Counted from the stretch's first letter, positions 1 to 7,270 are shown. The stretch: 30,442 nucleotides of DNA from CAYLJO01 sp964383905 (GCA_964383905.1 CAYLJO010000055.1:1-30442), one strand, 5' to 3'. Translations and numbers: made by a program. Notes: generated by a model not told the origin, from the letters alone.

Positions 1-1
1 C

Positions 2-568
2 GAAACCGAGACAGCCAGGAGGAGCGATTATGCGCTGGCCCAATTGGCCTCCACCGGCGATATGCCGGCCTTCGAGGAACTCTACCGCCGCCATAACCGC
101 AGAGTCTACTCGCTGTGCCTGCGCATGACGCAGAACACTGCCGAGGCCGAAGACCTCGCGCAGGAGGTCTTCATCCAACTCTTCCGCAAGATCGGGAGCT
201 TTCGCGGCGAGTCGGCCTTCACCACCTGGCTGCACCGGTTGACGGTCAACCAGGTCCTGATGCACTTTAGGAAGCGTGGCGTGCGGCTCGAGCAGACGAC
301 AGAGGACGGGGAGACGCCCGTGCAGGTGGAGCGTGGGACGGAGCGGCCCGGGCAGATGCCTGTGGTGGAGCGGATCGCGTTGGACAAGGCGATCAGTCAG
401 TTGCCTCCGGGGTACCGGACGGTCTTCGTGTTGCACGACGTGGAGGGGCACGAGCACGAGGAGATCGCGCGGATGTTGGGGTGTTCGGTGGGGACATCGA
501 AGTCGCAGTTGCACAAGGCGAGGATGAAATTAAGGGGGTTGCTCAGGCAACAATTCCCCCGGGATTAG
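2..568 (+). CDS. ECF-type RNA polymerase sigma factor (5' end outside window)
   Basis: Extracytoplasmic-function sigma-70 factor that would direct RNA polymerase to an alternative promoter set. The frame is open from base 2 and reads smoothly into family-like sequence (YALAQLASTGDMPAFEELY), so the true start lies upstream of the window; TTG 44 is probably internal. Sigma region 2 includes AEDLAQEVFIQLFRK and FTTWLHRLTVNQVL. Region 4 is LPPGYRTVFVLHDVEGH followed by the helix-turn-helix EEIARMLGCSVGTSKSQL. No extra C-terminal domain is present. The next gene on the same strand, 213 bp away, encodes a zinc-finger anti-sigma factor, which fits the usual pairing. Target promoters are inferred only (see the GGAAC-N16-TCTG sites). 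Confidence 0.93.
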   Translation, partial: ETETARRSDYALAQLASTGDMPAFEELYRRHNRRVYSLCLRMTQNTAEAEDLAQEVFIQLFRKIGSFRGESAFTTWLHRLTVNQVLMHFRKRGVRLEQTTEDGETPVQVERGTERPGQMPVVERIALDKAISQLPPGYRTVFVLHDVEGHEHEEIARMLGCSVGTSKSQLHKARMKLRGLLRQQFPRD

Positions 569-606
569 CTTCCAACGACGTCCGCCCGGTTTCAATGGTT
601 TTCCAC

Positions 607-632
607 GGAACCGGCGGCGGCGAAAAATCTGA
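607..632 (+). promoter_or_regulatory. Candidate ECF-type promoter upstream of anti-sigma gene
   Basis: GGAAC (607-611) and TCTGA (628-632) are separated by 16 bp. This resembles the sigma-E class -35/-10 pair known from E. coli. The same GGAAC-N16-TCTG layout recurs at 1566-1590, before the first DUF4097 gene. The match is short, so autoregulation by the upstream sigma factor is an inference. Confidence 0.35.
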
Positions 633-657
633 TGAGCTCCTTGAGCGTTGGCCATAA

Positions 658-680
658 CGCTTAGGGAGAATCCTTAAGCG
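658..680. repeat. Inverted repeat, 9-bp stem with 5-nt loop
   Basis: CGCTTAGGG (658-666) pairs with CCTTAAGCG (672-680) with one G-T wobble around the loop AGAAT. No T-run follows, so it is a poor intrinsic terminator. It lies between the sigma and anti-sigma genes, just downstream of the candidate ECF promoter, and could be an operator or a leader hairpin. Confidence 0.5.
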
Positions 681-781
681 CAGTCTCCCCATGATTGCTC
701 AAAATCACGAAAGGGTCGTACTCGACGTTGTTAAACATTTTTAATAATCGTCGTCTGTGCGATAAGCAAGAGGTTAGGAAA

Positions 782-1549
782 ATGAACTGCGAAGAGTGTC
801 AGGAGTTGCTTAGCGACCTAGTCGATAATGCGCTCAACGACAAAGACCGCGCGGTGCTTGAGGCGCACCTGGAAGAGTGTGTTCCCTGCCTCGGTATACG
901 CGATGATCTCAACTCAATCGTCAGCTTTTGCCGTGAGCATCGTGAAGAATACGAGGCGCCGCCGAATCCGCGGGCCTTATGGCTGCGCATCCAAAACACG
1001 CTTGAGGTCGAGCTTGGCATGAGTGGCGCCGCCACGGCGCGTCAAACATCTTTCAACACCGGGCACGAGAACTGGTGGTCGCGCCTGATGAACCGGAGCT
1101 GGGAGCTTTCTCTGCCACAACTGGCCGCGGCCGTCGCCGCCATCGTGGTTGCCGTTTCGCTCGTCACCGCTTTCAGCTTTCGCTGGCTCCAGAACACCGG
1201 CGCCGGGGCTGATACTGCCAATTCCACATCAACCATGAGCACCGGCAATGCCACTGTGAGAGCCTCTGCGCCCACCTATGTTGAAGCAAGCACGTTCAAC
1301 GTGAGTGATCGCTTGTGGCAGCAGCAGCAAGCGATTGGCTACTGGAACCAGCGCATCGAGCAGCGCAAGGCCCTGTGGAGTCCGCAGATGCGCAGCGCTT
1401 TCGAACGAAATATGAGTGTCATAGATCAGGCGGTCAACGATTCGCTCAAGGAATTAAGCCAGAATCCTCACGATGAAGTATCGGAGGAGATGCTGAATAC
1501 CGCGCTCAACGACAAGATGGAGCTTCTTAGAGAGTTCTCCGATCTATAA
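782..1549 (+). CDS. Zinc-finger (ZAS) transmembrane anti-sigma factor
   Basis: Predicted membrane anti-sigma factor of 255 residues that would hold the upstream ECF sigma factor inactive at the inner membrane. The N-terminal domain has C3, C6 and a H29-x3-C33-x2-C36 motif (HLEECVPC), the signature of zinc-binding anti-sigma domains. One membrane segment lies at about residues 111-134 (LAAAVAAIVVAVSLVTAF), followed by a roughly 120-residue periplasmic part rich in Q, N and S with no recognised domain. ATG 782 was chosen because the motif starts immediately after it and an AGG-containing site precedes it; the frame stays open upstream to 695 but that stretch is not family-like. The signal that triggers release is unknown. 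Confidence 0.88.
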   Translation: MNCEECQELLSDLVDNALNDKDRAVLEAHLEECVPCLGIRDDLNSIVSFCREHREEYEAPPNPRALWLRIQNTLEVELGMSGAATARQTSFNTGHENWWSRLMNRSWELSLPQLAAAVAAIVVAVSLVTAFSFRWLQNTGAGADTANSTSTMSTGNATVRASAPTYVEASTFNVSDRLWQQQQAIGYWNQRIEQRKALWSPQMRSAFERNMSVIDQAVNDSLKELSQNPHDEVSEEMLNTALNDKMELLREFSDL

Positions 1550-1565
1550 GACGATACTGAACCGC

Positions 1566-1591
1566 GGAACAAGCCTCAGCCCGCGCTCTGG
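1566..1591 (+). promoter_or_regulatory. Second candidate ECF-type promoter
   Basis: GGAAC (1566-1570) and TCTGG (1587-1591) are separated by 16 bp, the same spacing as at 607-632. It lies about 65 bp upstream of the first DUF4097 gene. The pattern is short and could arise by chance in one place. Two copies in one putative regulon make it more credible. Confidence 0.3.
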
Positions 1592-1656
1592 CCCTACCGA
1601 GAAGAAGCGTGCGCCAGATGCTTGCAAGCAATCTCCCGTAAAGAGAACTTCGATTG

Positions 1657-2451
1657 ATGGACATAGAGATGAATACTCGCCTGCCCGACACGCGACGTAA
1701 AGCTAAAAGATCACGCGTCATTCTCGCGAGCCTCGCCGCTCTCTCCATTCTGGCCCTCTCCACCGCGGCCGATACTTTCGCCCAGCATCGCCTTTCAAGG
1801 ACTTACCCGGCGCGCAGTAATATCCGTTTACAACTCACGAATTGGTCCGGCGGGGTTACGGTTGAAGGCTGGGACCGCGACGAAGTCAAGATCATCGCCC
1901 ACATGGACTCGTCCGCCACGCGCTTTGCGCCCGCGATGAACGGCGACAGCCTCGTAATCGACGTCGTACACGACAACCGCGGGCGCGCTGATGTCGGCGA
2001 TATCAATTTCGAGGTTCGCGTCCCCGTCAACTCGACGGTTGATATCGAAACACGGCGCGGTAATCTCACGGTCCGCGGCGTGCAGGGTTCGCTCGTACGC
2101 GCGCACGTCTCATCCGAAGGCGATATCGAGCTGACGGGTATTCGCGCCGCCAACGTGATGGCTGAGAACAAGATGGGCAACATCCTGTTCGACGGCGAGC
2201 TGAGGTCCGGCGGCACGTATAAATTCTCGTCGGCGCAGGGCAACATCAGCATCCGCATTCCGGAGAATTCGTCGTTCCGCTTGATGGCCGTCGCGCCCGT
2301 GACGCGCCGCATCGACCTCGGCTCATTTGCTAATGCCGGACTAAAATTCATCAGCGACCAGCGCAAAGTTGTCGGCGAGGTGGGCGGCGATAACCGCGCA
2401 TTGCTCACCGTCTTCAACCTGCGTGGCACGATCTCTTTCATCCGCCATTAA
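1657..2451 (+). CDS. Exported DUF4097-family beta-strand repeat protein
   Basis: Secreted or periplasmic protein of 264 residues with a putative adhesin-like (DUF4097) beta-solenoid. A signal peptide is visible: basic start, hydrophobic core ILASLAALSILALSTAA, and a likely cleavage after TFAQ. The rest consists of short strand repeats typical of the family (GNLTVRGVQGSL, GDIELTGIRAANV, GNILFDGEL, GNISIRIPENSSF). ATG 1657 is preferred; TTG 1654 and ATG 1669 are in frame nearby, and a GAGA purine stretch lies about 10 bp upstream. It follows the sigma/anti-sigma pair and precedes a paralogue. DUF4097 proteins are often encoded beside ECF or PspC-type stress regulators, so an envelope-stress role is inferred. 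No enzymatic motif is seen. Confidence 0.83.
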   Translation: MDIEMNTRLPDTRRKAKRSRVILASLAALSILALSTAADTFAQHRLSRTYPARSNIRLQLTNWSGGVTVEGWDRDEVKIIAHMDSSATRFAPAMNGDSLVIDVVHDNRGRADVGDINFEVRVPVNSTVDIETRRGNLTVRGVQGSLVRAHVSSEGDIELTGIRAANVMAENKMGNILFDGELRSGGTYKFSSAQGNISIRIPENSSFRLMAVAPVTRRIDLGSFANAGLKFISDQRKVVGEVGGDNRALLTVFNLRGTISFIRH

Positions 2452-2541
2452 AATGAGGCTGTGACGCATCAGCCCTTTGACGGACGCCCCCTCTCGGTCT
2501 GCCTGATCGAAACGGCGTCCGTAGCTTTTTGAGGATCAACC

Positions 2542-3462
2542 ATGTCCATACTTCGAAGATTTTCCTTCCGGCGTCGCACGCCAGTCCGGTACGCCCTGCT
2601 TTTGCACATGGCTCTCGTGGCCGTCGTGCCGGTTTACGCGCAGCAGAAGGGTAAGAAGAGCTCGGCCGCACCGCTCAGCTCCGCGCAGCCTGCGCTGACG
2701 CGTACGACGACGAAACATGAAGTGCGACGCTTCGGCTACGGGGGCACGCTGACGGTGCTGGGCGCTCCGGCCGGCTCGATCACGATTGAGTCCTGGAACC
2801 GCAACGAGGCTGACATCACCGCCGACATCGAATTGCGCGCCGACACGGAAGAAGACCTCGCGCGCCTCTCGACCGTTAACAACTCTCTGCTCGACGAAGA
2901 CGCCAATCACCTGCGCATCATCTCGACGGGCACGCACGACAAGGCTTTCATGCGTCGCGTCGCGAAGGATTTTCCGAAAAGACTTCTGGGCCTGCCGTGG
3001 AAGATTGATTACCACATCCGTGTGCCCGCCTCGACCGACCTGGACATTAACGCGGGGCGCGGCCCCATCAGCATCAGCAATATCGAAAGCGGGATCAGTC
3101 TCACCGCGCTGGAGAGCGACGCGCAATTGACGCTCACGGGCGGCACGGTGATGGTGACCATCGGGAGCGGTTCCGTCAAGCTCAACGTCGGGGCGCGTAG
3201 CTGGCGCGGCGCGGGCGCCAATATTCGCCTCGCCACCGGCGACCTTACCGTGCAGCTCCCGGCGGGCTTCAACGCGGATATCGACGCGGAAGTTCTCCGC
3301 ACCGGCCGCATCGAAAACTCTTACCCGACGCTCGAGCCGCGCGAGCGCACGACCACGACCGAGCGTTCCATCAAGGGGCGGGCCGGGGCCGGCGGCCCCG
3401 TGCTTGCGCTGACGGTCGGCGACGGCACCCTCCGCATCAAACCGGAAGCCAAAGAGCAGTAG
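2542..3462 (+). CDS. Exported DUF4097-like beta-strand repeat protein (paralogue)
   Basis: Second exported DUF4097-like protein, 306 residues, 90 bp after the first. The N-terminus has a basic patch (RRFSFRRR) and a hydrophobic stretch ending in VVPVYAQ, a standard signal peptide. Strand-repeat signatures include GSITIESWNRNEADI, GPISISNIESGISL and GDLTVQLPAGFNADI. The phrase 'vegWdRdEvki' in the first copy corresponds to 'ieSWNRNEADI' here, which supports paralogy. GAGGAT precedes ATG 2542. It ends in a basic, low-complexity tail. The short gap and shared orientation suggest one transcript with the upstream gene. Its stop codon lies one base from a palindromic heptamer element (3464-3565). 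Confidence 0.8.
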   Translation: MSILRRFSFRRRTPVRYALLLHMALVAVVPVYAQQKGKKSSAAPLSSAQPALTRTTTKHEVRRFGYGGTLTVLGAPAGSITIESWNRNEADITADIELRADTEEDLARLSTVNNSLLDEDANHLRIISTGTHDKAFMRRVAKDFPKRLLGLPWKIDYHIRVPASTDLDINAGRGPISISNIESGISLTALESDAQLTLTGGTVMVTIGSGSVKLNVGARSWRGAGANIRLATGDLTVQLPAGFNADIDAEVLRTGRIENSYPTLEPRERTTTTERSIKGRAGAGGPVLALTVGDGTLRIKPEAKEQ

Positions 3463-3463
3463 G

Positions 3464-3565
3464 CTAAAGAAGGCAAAAGTAAAAAGGAAAAGGGCAAAAG
3501 TCGGGCGGAAACTCTTTCAAGCTTGTGATCCACTCTTTTTGCCTTTTTCCTTCTGCCTTCTTTAG
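3464..3565. repeat. Palindromic intergenic element built of 7-bp units
   Basis: A perfect 11-bp terminal inverted repeat (CTAAAGAAGGC at 3464-3474, GCCTTCTTTAG at 3555-3565) flanks arms made of A/G-rich units with 7-bp periodicity (AAGGCAA, AAGTAAA, AAGGAAA, AGGGCAA). The right arm is the complementary T/C-rich series. The element starts one base after the preceding stop codon. A transcript could fold into a long imperfect hairpin, so it may also act in 3'-end formation. Confidence 0.75.
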
Positions 3566-3597
3566 TTTATCCTGTGCCGCGTTTGTCCGTGATTTGT

Positions 3598-3615
3598 CGT
3601 TTGAGACTTCAAACG
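3598..3615. repeat. Perfect hairpin upstream of dcd
   Basis: CGTTTGA (3598-3604) and TCAAACG (3609-3615) form a 7-bp perfect inverted repeat around GACT. It lies 51 bp before the dcd start codon. It could be an operator or a leader hairpin; no regulator can be assigned from sequence. Confidence 0.45.
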
Positions 3616-3666
3616 GCGAATCGGGGGTGACGCGCTCTCTCAATTCACTATTTTCAGACGGGAATT

Positions 3667-4233
3667 ATGAGCATCAAATCGGATAAATGGATTCGCTACA
3701 TGGCGCAGGAGCGCCGGATGATCGAGCCGTTCGAGCCCAACCAGGTGAAGGAAGTTGACGGGCGTCGCATCGTCTCCTACGGCACTTCGAGCTACGGTTA
3801 CGACATCCGCTGCGCCGACGAGTTCAAGCTGTTCACTAATATCAACAGCACTATTGTGGACCCGAAGGAGTTCGACTCTAAAAACTTTGTGGACGTTAAG
3901 GGCGACTCGGTCATCATCCCGCCAAATAGCTTTGCCCTCGCGCGCACGGTCGAGTATTTCCGTATCCCGCGCAATGTCCTCACCATTTGTCTAGGAAAAA
4001 GCACTTATGCAAGATGCGGCATTCTGGTGAATGTGACCCCCTTCGAGCCTGAGTGGGAAGGGTATGTGACACTGGAGTTTTCCAACACTACACCACTGCC
4101 TGCCAAGATCTACGCCAACGAGGGCGTCGCTCAGGTGGTGTTTTTCGAATCAGACGACGTGTGCGAGACGTCCTATAAAGACAGGGGTGGTAAGTATCAA
4201 GGCCAGCAGGGGGTAACGTTGCCGAAGCTTTGA
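3667..4233 (+). CDS. dcd: dCTP deaminase
   Basis: Cytosolic enzyme of the dUTPase fold that converts dCTP to dUTP and ammonia, the first step of one route to dUMP and dTTP. The 188 residues match the usual length. Family signatures are present: GTSSYGYDIRCADEFKLFTN (39-58), the nucleotide-binding GKSTYARCG (110-118, with the conserved Ser and Arg), and EPEWEGYVTLEFSN (127-140), which carries the conserved catalytic glutamate region. It looks like the mono-functional bacterial form, since a separate dUTPase gene lies about 9.4 kb downstream, but sequence alone cannot exclude bifunctionality. ATG 3667 is the only start compatible with the conserved N-terminus; the Shine-Dalgarno is weak (ACGGGAATT). 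Confidence 0.95.
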   Translation: MSIKSDKWIRYMAQERRMIEPFEPNQVKEVDGRRIVSYGTSSYGYDIRCADEFKLFTNINSTIVDPKEFDSKNFVDVKGDSVIIPPNSFALARTVEYFRIPRNVLTICLGKSTYARCGILVNVTPFEPEWEGYVTLEFSNTTPLPAKIYANEGVAQVVFFESDDVCETSYKDRGGKYQGQQGVTLPKL

Positions 4234-4539
4234 AAGTATCTAGAGTGAAGCATAAATCACGAATTGGGCAGCATAATGTAAGGAGTATGCAGCATGATTC
4301 ATGACCACTCGGGAGAGGAATTTGGGACTTATGCTGTATGCTCTTTTATGTTTCCAAAAGGGGTGGACAATAGTCGAGGTATATCAAGTCAACCGTCGGT
4401 GGAAAGAGTGACCTAATCCCCTTCAAGGGATGAGCAGACAGGTCGCCCCTCGTAACCCTGACATGCACGTCGAACCAAGCTATAATCACTGCGGCCCAGA
4501 CACCGCCCGGTGACTGTTTCCCACGGAGGCCTGAAGCAG
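4234..4539. other. Intergenic region between dcd and the Uma2-like gene
   Basis: No coding region is supported in these 306 bases. The first half holds a long imperfect hairpin (4280-4346). The second half has no recognisable repeat. GGAGG at 4525-4529 is the ribosome binding site of the next gene. Base composition is less GC-rich than in the flanking genes. Confidence 0.5.
4280..4346 (+). terminator. Long-stem hairpin downstream of dcd, possible terminator or small RNA
   Basis: Arm 4280-4295 (AAGGAGTATGCAGCAT) pairs with 4331-4346 (ATGCTGTATGCTCTTT) over 16 positions with three G-T wobbles. The 35-nt loop is long and the right arm runs into TTTTATGTTT. It begins 46 bp after the dcd stop. 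The long loop is atypical for an intrinsic terminator, so a structured RNA or a decayed palindromic repeat is equally possible. Confidence 0.4.
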
Positions 4540-5166
4540 ATGGGTTTGCCCCGTTCGCCTGCCCGCTATTCCGTAGAAGAATATCTCTCACTGGAAAGAG
4601 AGTCTGAAGAGCGGCATGAATATCTTGACGGGCAGATCTACGCGATGGCCGGCGAGGGACCGGAGCATGGCGCGATCTGCATGAACCTGAGCCGGATCAT
4701 CAGCACACAGTTATTAAGGAAGCATTGTCAAGCGTTCTCGAAAGACATGAAAGTCTGCGCCGGGCCAGCTCCTAAATCTACCCAGGCGCAGAAAGGGTTA
4801 TATTCTTACCCCGATCTGTTAGTAGTCTGCGGGGAACTCAAATTCTACGACAAACGCAAAGACTTGCTGCTGAATCCGATCCTCATCATCAAAGTCTTAT
4901 CACCCACCACGGAAGCCTTTGACCGAGGAGAGAAGTGGGCAAGGTATCAAACCTGGCTACCGGAGCTTTCCGACTACCTTTTGGTTTCACAATCGAAACC
5001 TCAGATTGAACACTACCACCGGCAGGCGGGCGGGGAATGGCTTTACTCTTTGGTGAGCGGACTCGAAGAGAGTCTTCATCTTCCTTCCGTTGATTGTACC
5101 CTTCAACTGACCGATGTCTACGACCGCATCGTTTTCCCGGCCGAAGCGCCTGAGATACCGAGCTAA
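4540..5166 (+). CDS. Uma2-family (DUF820) nuclease-fold protein with altered active site
   Basis: Uma2-family protein of 208 residues with a PD-(D/E)xK restriction-endonuclease-like fold. The family is abundant in cyanobacteria and some other phyla and has no settled function. It opens with the typical YSVEEYLSLE...ERHEYLDGQIYAMAG segment. The first catalytic Asp is in YPDLLVV (D92). The family usually has an acidic residue in the motif xEVLSPST, but here residue 118 is lysine (IIKVLSPTT; codon AAA at 4891-4893, one base from GAA). The downstream Lys (DRGEKWARY, K132) and the closing YLLVSQSKP segment are intact. ATG 4540 sits about 10 bp after GGAGG, so it is preferred over GTG 4510. It may be inactive or have a changed metal site. 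No partner gene is adjacent. Confidence 0.85.
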   Translation: MGLPRSPARYSVEEYLSLERESEERHEYLDGQIYAMAGEGPEHGAICMNLSRIISTQLLRKHCQAFSKDMKVCAGPAPKSTQAQKGLYSYPDLLVVCGELKFYDKRKDLLLNPILIIKVLSPTTEAFDRGEKWARYQTWLPELSDYLLVSQSKPQIEHYHRQAGGEWLYSLVSGLEESLHLPSVDCTLQLTDVYDRIVFPAEAPEIPS

Positions 5167-5186
5167 GAGTAAAGAGTAAGGAAACT
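5165..5186. repeat. Short 7-bp tandem repeat after the Uma2-like gene
   Basis: AAGAGTA is repeated twice in tandem, followed by a partial AAGGAAA unit, overlapping the stop codon of the preceding gene. It has the same 7-bp period as the larger palindromic elements in this window but lacks an obvious opposite arm. Confidence 0.45.
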
Positions 5187-5216
5187 TTCACAGTTGGGCG
5201 AACGGAAGAAGGGATT

Positions 5217-5266
5217 TGAACCGCAGAGGACACAGAGGACGCGGAGGAAAAGCTTACTGAATTCAG
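5217..5266. repeat. Dispersed TGAACCGCAGAGG repeat, copy 1
   Basis: TGAACCGCAGAGGACACAGA and following bases show a roughly 9-bp period (CGCAGAGGA, CACAGAGGA, CGCGGAGGA) and end in AAAAGCTTACTGAATTC. Related copies lie at 13558, 14892 and 17602. It sits between convergent genes. Confidence 0.65.
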
Positions 5267-5277
5267 ACTCAATGTGG

Positions 5278-5982
5278 TTATAACAGGAAGTTGTCGTATT
5301 CTTCTTTAACCACCGGGTAGCACTCACAGGCGAATTCTTTCAGGCCCTTTCGATCAAGGATTGTGATGTGACCACGGCTGTAGCGGATGAACCCCATCGC
5401 CTGGAGTTTGTGAGCCACGTCGCTGACGCTGGAGCGGCGTACGCCCAGCAGGTCCGCCATGAATTTCTGAGTCAGCGTAAACTCGTCCGAGTCGATCCGG
5501 TCACGGAACATGAGCAGCCAGCGGGCCAGTCGCCCCTCGAGCTTGTGACGCATGTTGCAGACGACCGACTGCGATATTTGCGCCATCAGCGCGTGCGTGT
5601 AGCGCAGGAGCAGGCTCTGCAGCGCGCCGCCTTTGCGGAACTCCTCCTGGAGCGTCTCAGACCTGAGCCCCAGGGCGGCGCCGTCCCTCTGCACGGTGGC
5701 AACCTTTGTCTCCCTCCCGCCTAAGATCGCAGAGATTCCAGTCATGCCCTCAGGACCTACCAGACCCACTTCCATACCTCCACCACCCTCTAAATCGGTA
5801 AGTAAAGAAACGACCGCGGTGGTGGGGAAATGAACGTACGGAATGGTCTCGCCGGGCCTGAAGAGGATCTGGCCCTGGGTGAGCGACACGGGCTCCAGGT
5901 GAGGCGCGAGCCGCTCGCGCTCCTTAACGGGAAGGGCGGCGAGAAGCCGGTTTTCATTGATGAGTTGGGTTGTGCCGGACAT
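5278..5982 (-). CDS. Crp/Fnr-family transcriptional regulator
   Basis: DNA-binding regulator of 234 residues with an N-terminal cyclic-nucleotide-binding-like beta-roll and a C-terminal winged helix-turn-helix. The sensor part includes LTQGQILFRPGETIPYVHFP and VGLVGPEGMTGISAILGG, with the connecting C-helix in RYTHALMAQISQSVVCN. The DNA-binding part is FMADLLGVRRSSVSDVAHKL followed by the wing IRYSRGHITILD. The N-terminal Cys set of FNR iron-sulfur sensors is missing, and the ligand pocket does not clearly match cAMP-type CRP, so the effector is unknown. ATG 5982 is chosen; an in-frame TTG at 6015 would overlap the upstream stop codon. It is the downstream member of a tandem pair with the next gene and is probably co-transcribed with it. 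Confidence 0.9.
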   Translation of the reverse strand: MSGTTQLINENRLLAALPVKERERLAPHLEPVSLTQGQILFRPGETIPYVHFPTTAVVSLLTDLEGGGGMEVGLVGPEGMTGISAILGGRETKVATVQRDGAALGLRSETLQEEFRKGGALQSLLLRYTHALMAQISQSVVCNMRHKLEGRLARWLLMFRDRIDSDEFTLTQKFMADLLGVRRSSVSDVAHKLQAMGFIRYSRGHITILDRKGLKEFACECYPVVKEEYDNFLL

Positions 5983-6011
5983 GCGGCGATGACCTGCGGC
6001 TCTGACCTGAT

Positions 6012-6845
6012 TCAATCGATTGACTTACGGAATATTCGATAACACTCGCAGGCGGCAGCCTCCAGCCCTTGCCGGTTGAGGATGCGGATATGGCCCCGAC
6101 TGTAACTGATGATCCCTTCATTCCGAAGGGCGATGGTCACACTCGTGATACCTGCGCGGCGCGCCCCGAGGTGGCGGGCAATCTGTTCGTGCGTCAGCGG
6201 CAACTGATCGTCCCCCACGCGATCATGAATCATCATCAGCCAACTGCACAATCGCTCTCCTACTTTATGGCGGCCGTTGCAGATAACCCGCTGGGAGATC
6301 TGTCCGATGCGAGCGCCAGCGTAGGCCAGTATCAAGCGTTGCAGCGCCCCGCGGCGACCGAATTCCTGCCTGAGGACTTCCGCCCTGATCCTCAGGGCGT
6401 TGCCTCCGACCGCGACCTGCACCCAGTGTGACGGCGGGTAAGGGCTGAAAATTGCGGAGAGTCCGGCGATGCCCTCCCGGCCGATCATGGCGGCCTCAAC
6501 CATGTCGCCGTCCGACAAGATGTAGAGCTGGGAGATCACAGCGTTTTCAGGGAAGTAGATGAAACGGATGCTCTCCCCCGGCTTACAGAGGTCCTCGCCG
6601 GATGAGACGGAGACGGGTTCCAGGTGTGGAAGGAGGCGCGCGAACTCTTCGCCGGGAAGGGATGTCAGAATCTTGTTGGCTAATAACCCTTTCAGTGGGA
6701 CTTTGTCGCCGACTTTTTGCTCACGCACATTCTCGGGCGACCTGACCGTTATTCGATATGAGCCGGGAGCGGGATCGACCCCGTGGCTTCTTGTGCGCCC
6801 ATTTTTTCGCGTGTAGCTGTTCTCGCCTGCAAAACCGTTTGCCAT
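6012..6845 (-). CDS. Crp/Fnr-family transcriptional regulator (tandem paralogue)
   Basis: Paralogue of the downstream regulator, 277 residues. An extra N-terminal segment of about 50 residues is polar and probably disordered. The cyclic-nucleotide-binding-like domain spans about residues 50-170 (SSGEDLCKPGESIRFIYFPE, IGREGIAGLSAIFS). The helix-turn-helix is LTHEQIARHLGARRAGITSV with wing ISYSRGHIRILN. Shared blocks such as ISQ-VICN-RHK and RGHI-IL-R-GL-ACECY show that the pair arose by duplication. GGAGG precedes ATG 6845 at standard spacing. The stop codon is 30 bp from the ATG of the next gene, or overlaps its alternative TTG. Effector and targets cannot be read from sequence. Confidence 0.9.
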   Translation of the reverse strand: MANGFAGENSYTRKNGRTRSHGVDPAPGSYRITVRSPENVREQKVGDKVPLKGLLANKILTSLPGEEFARLLPHLEPVSVSSGEDLCKPGESIRFIYFPENAVISQLYILSDGDMVEAAMIGREGIAGLSAIFSPYPPSHWVQVAVGGNALRIRAEVLRQEFGRRGALQRLILAYAGARIGQISQRVICNGRHKVGERLCSWLMMIHDRVGDDQLPLTHEQIARHLGARRAGITSVTIALRNEGIISYSRGHIRILNRQGLEAAACECYRIFRKSID

Positions 6846-6895
6846 GATGCCTCCGTTTCACAAAGCTCCCGGGGTTGAGCGGCTTTAGTTTAGAG

Positions 6896-7189
6896 TTAAC
6901 GAGACGGTGAATTGCTACCCGGCTTGTAATAAGCTGAGGCCGTGCTGTCCGCCTTCCACCTCAATAGCACGCTCCGTTGGCGTACCATCCGCGCCTGCTC
7001 GCGCCTGAACTCGGACTCTTTGAGCACCAGCTCAACCTGTTCGAGCATTAGCTCAAGCCGCCTGCGTAATTGTTTGGCCTGCGCCAATAAGTCACGGTTA
7101 ATCTTGATATCGTTCGCCGGCTGGTTCTGCCTGGCGCCAAATTCCACGCCATGCCCTTGAGGGGGTCCGAAATTTAGTTTTGTTAACAC
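6896..7189 (-). CDS. Small coiled-coil protein of unknown function
   Basis: Hypothetical protein of 97 residues that I do not recognise. The middle, about residues 30-75, is a strongly charged amphipathic helix (QLRRRLELMLEQVELVLKES, then EFRREQARMVRQR), a likely coiled coil. The N- and C-terminal ends are polar, with no signal peptide or membrane segment. It would start at GTG 7189 after a weak GGGTGA site. It lies 51 bp upstream of the Crp/Fnr pair on the same strand and could be co-transcribed with it. The helical pattern is a moderate argument that it is a real gene. Confidence 0.5.
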   Translation of the reverse strand: MLTKLNFGPPQGHGVEFGARQNQPANDIKINRDLLAQAKQLRRRLELMLEQVELVLKESEFRREQARMVRQRSVLLRWKADSTASAYYKPGSNSPSR

Positions 7190-7270
7190 GCCGTCACCCG
7201 AGAGTTACACTGCCTTGACAGAACTACCGGACACCTTCTGAAAAATGTAGCAATCTAAAATGCGATCCAG

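Noticed and set aside
30..125. ATG at 30 preceded by a very good Shine-Dalgarno (AGGAGG at 17-22)
   Set aside because: It is in a different frame from the sigma factor and reaches a stop after about 32 codons. The sigma frame is open upstream to the window edge with family-like sequence, so the match is by chance.
1803..2441. Open frame of 212 codons on the minus strand
   Set aside because: It is opposite the first DUF4097 gene, which has a signal peptide and strand repeats. No ribosome binding site or domain is seen in the antisense frame.
4889..5272. Open frame of 127 codons on the minus strand, across the Uma2 gene end
   Set aside because: Ser-rich low-information translation, partly running through the dispersed repeat at 5217. 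The Uma2 frame on the plus strand has better support.
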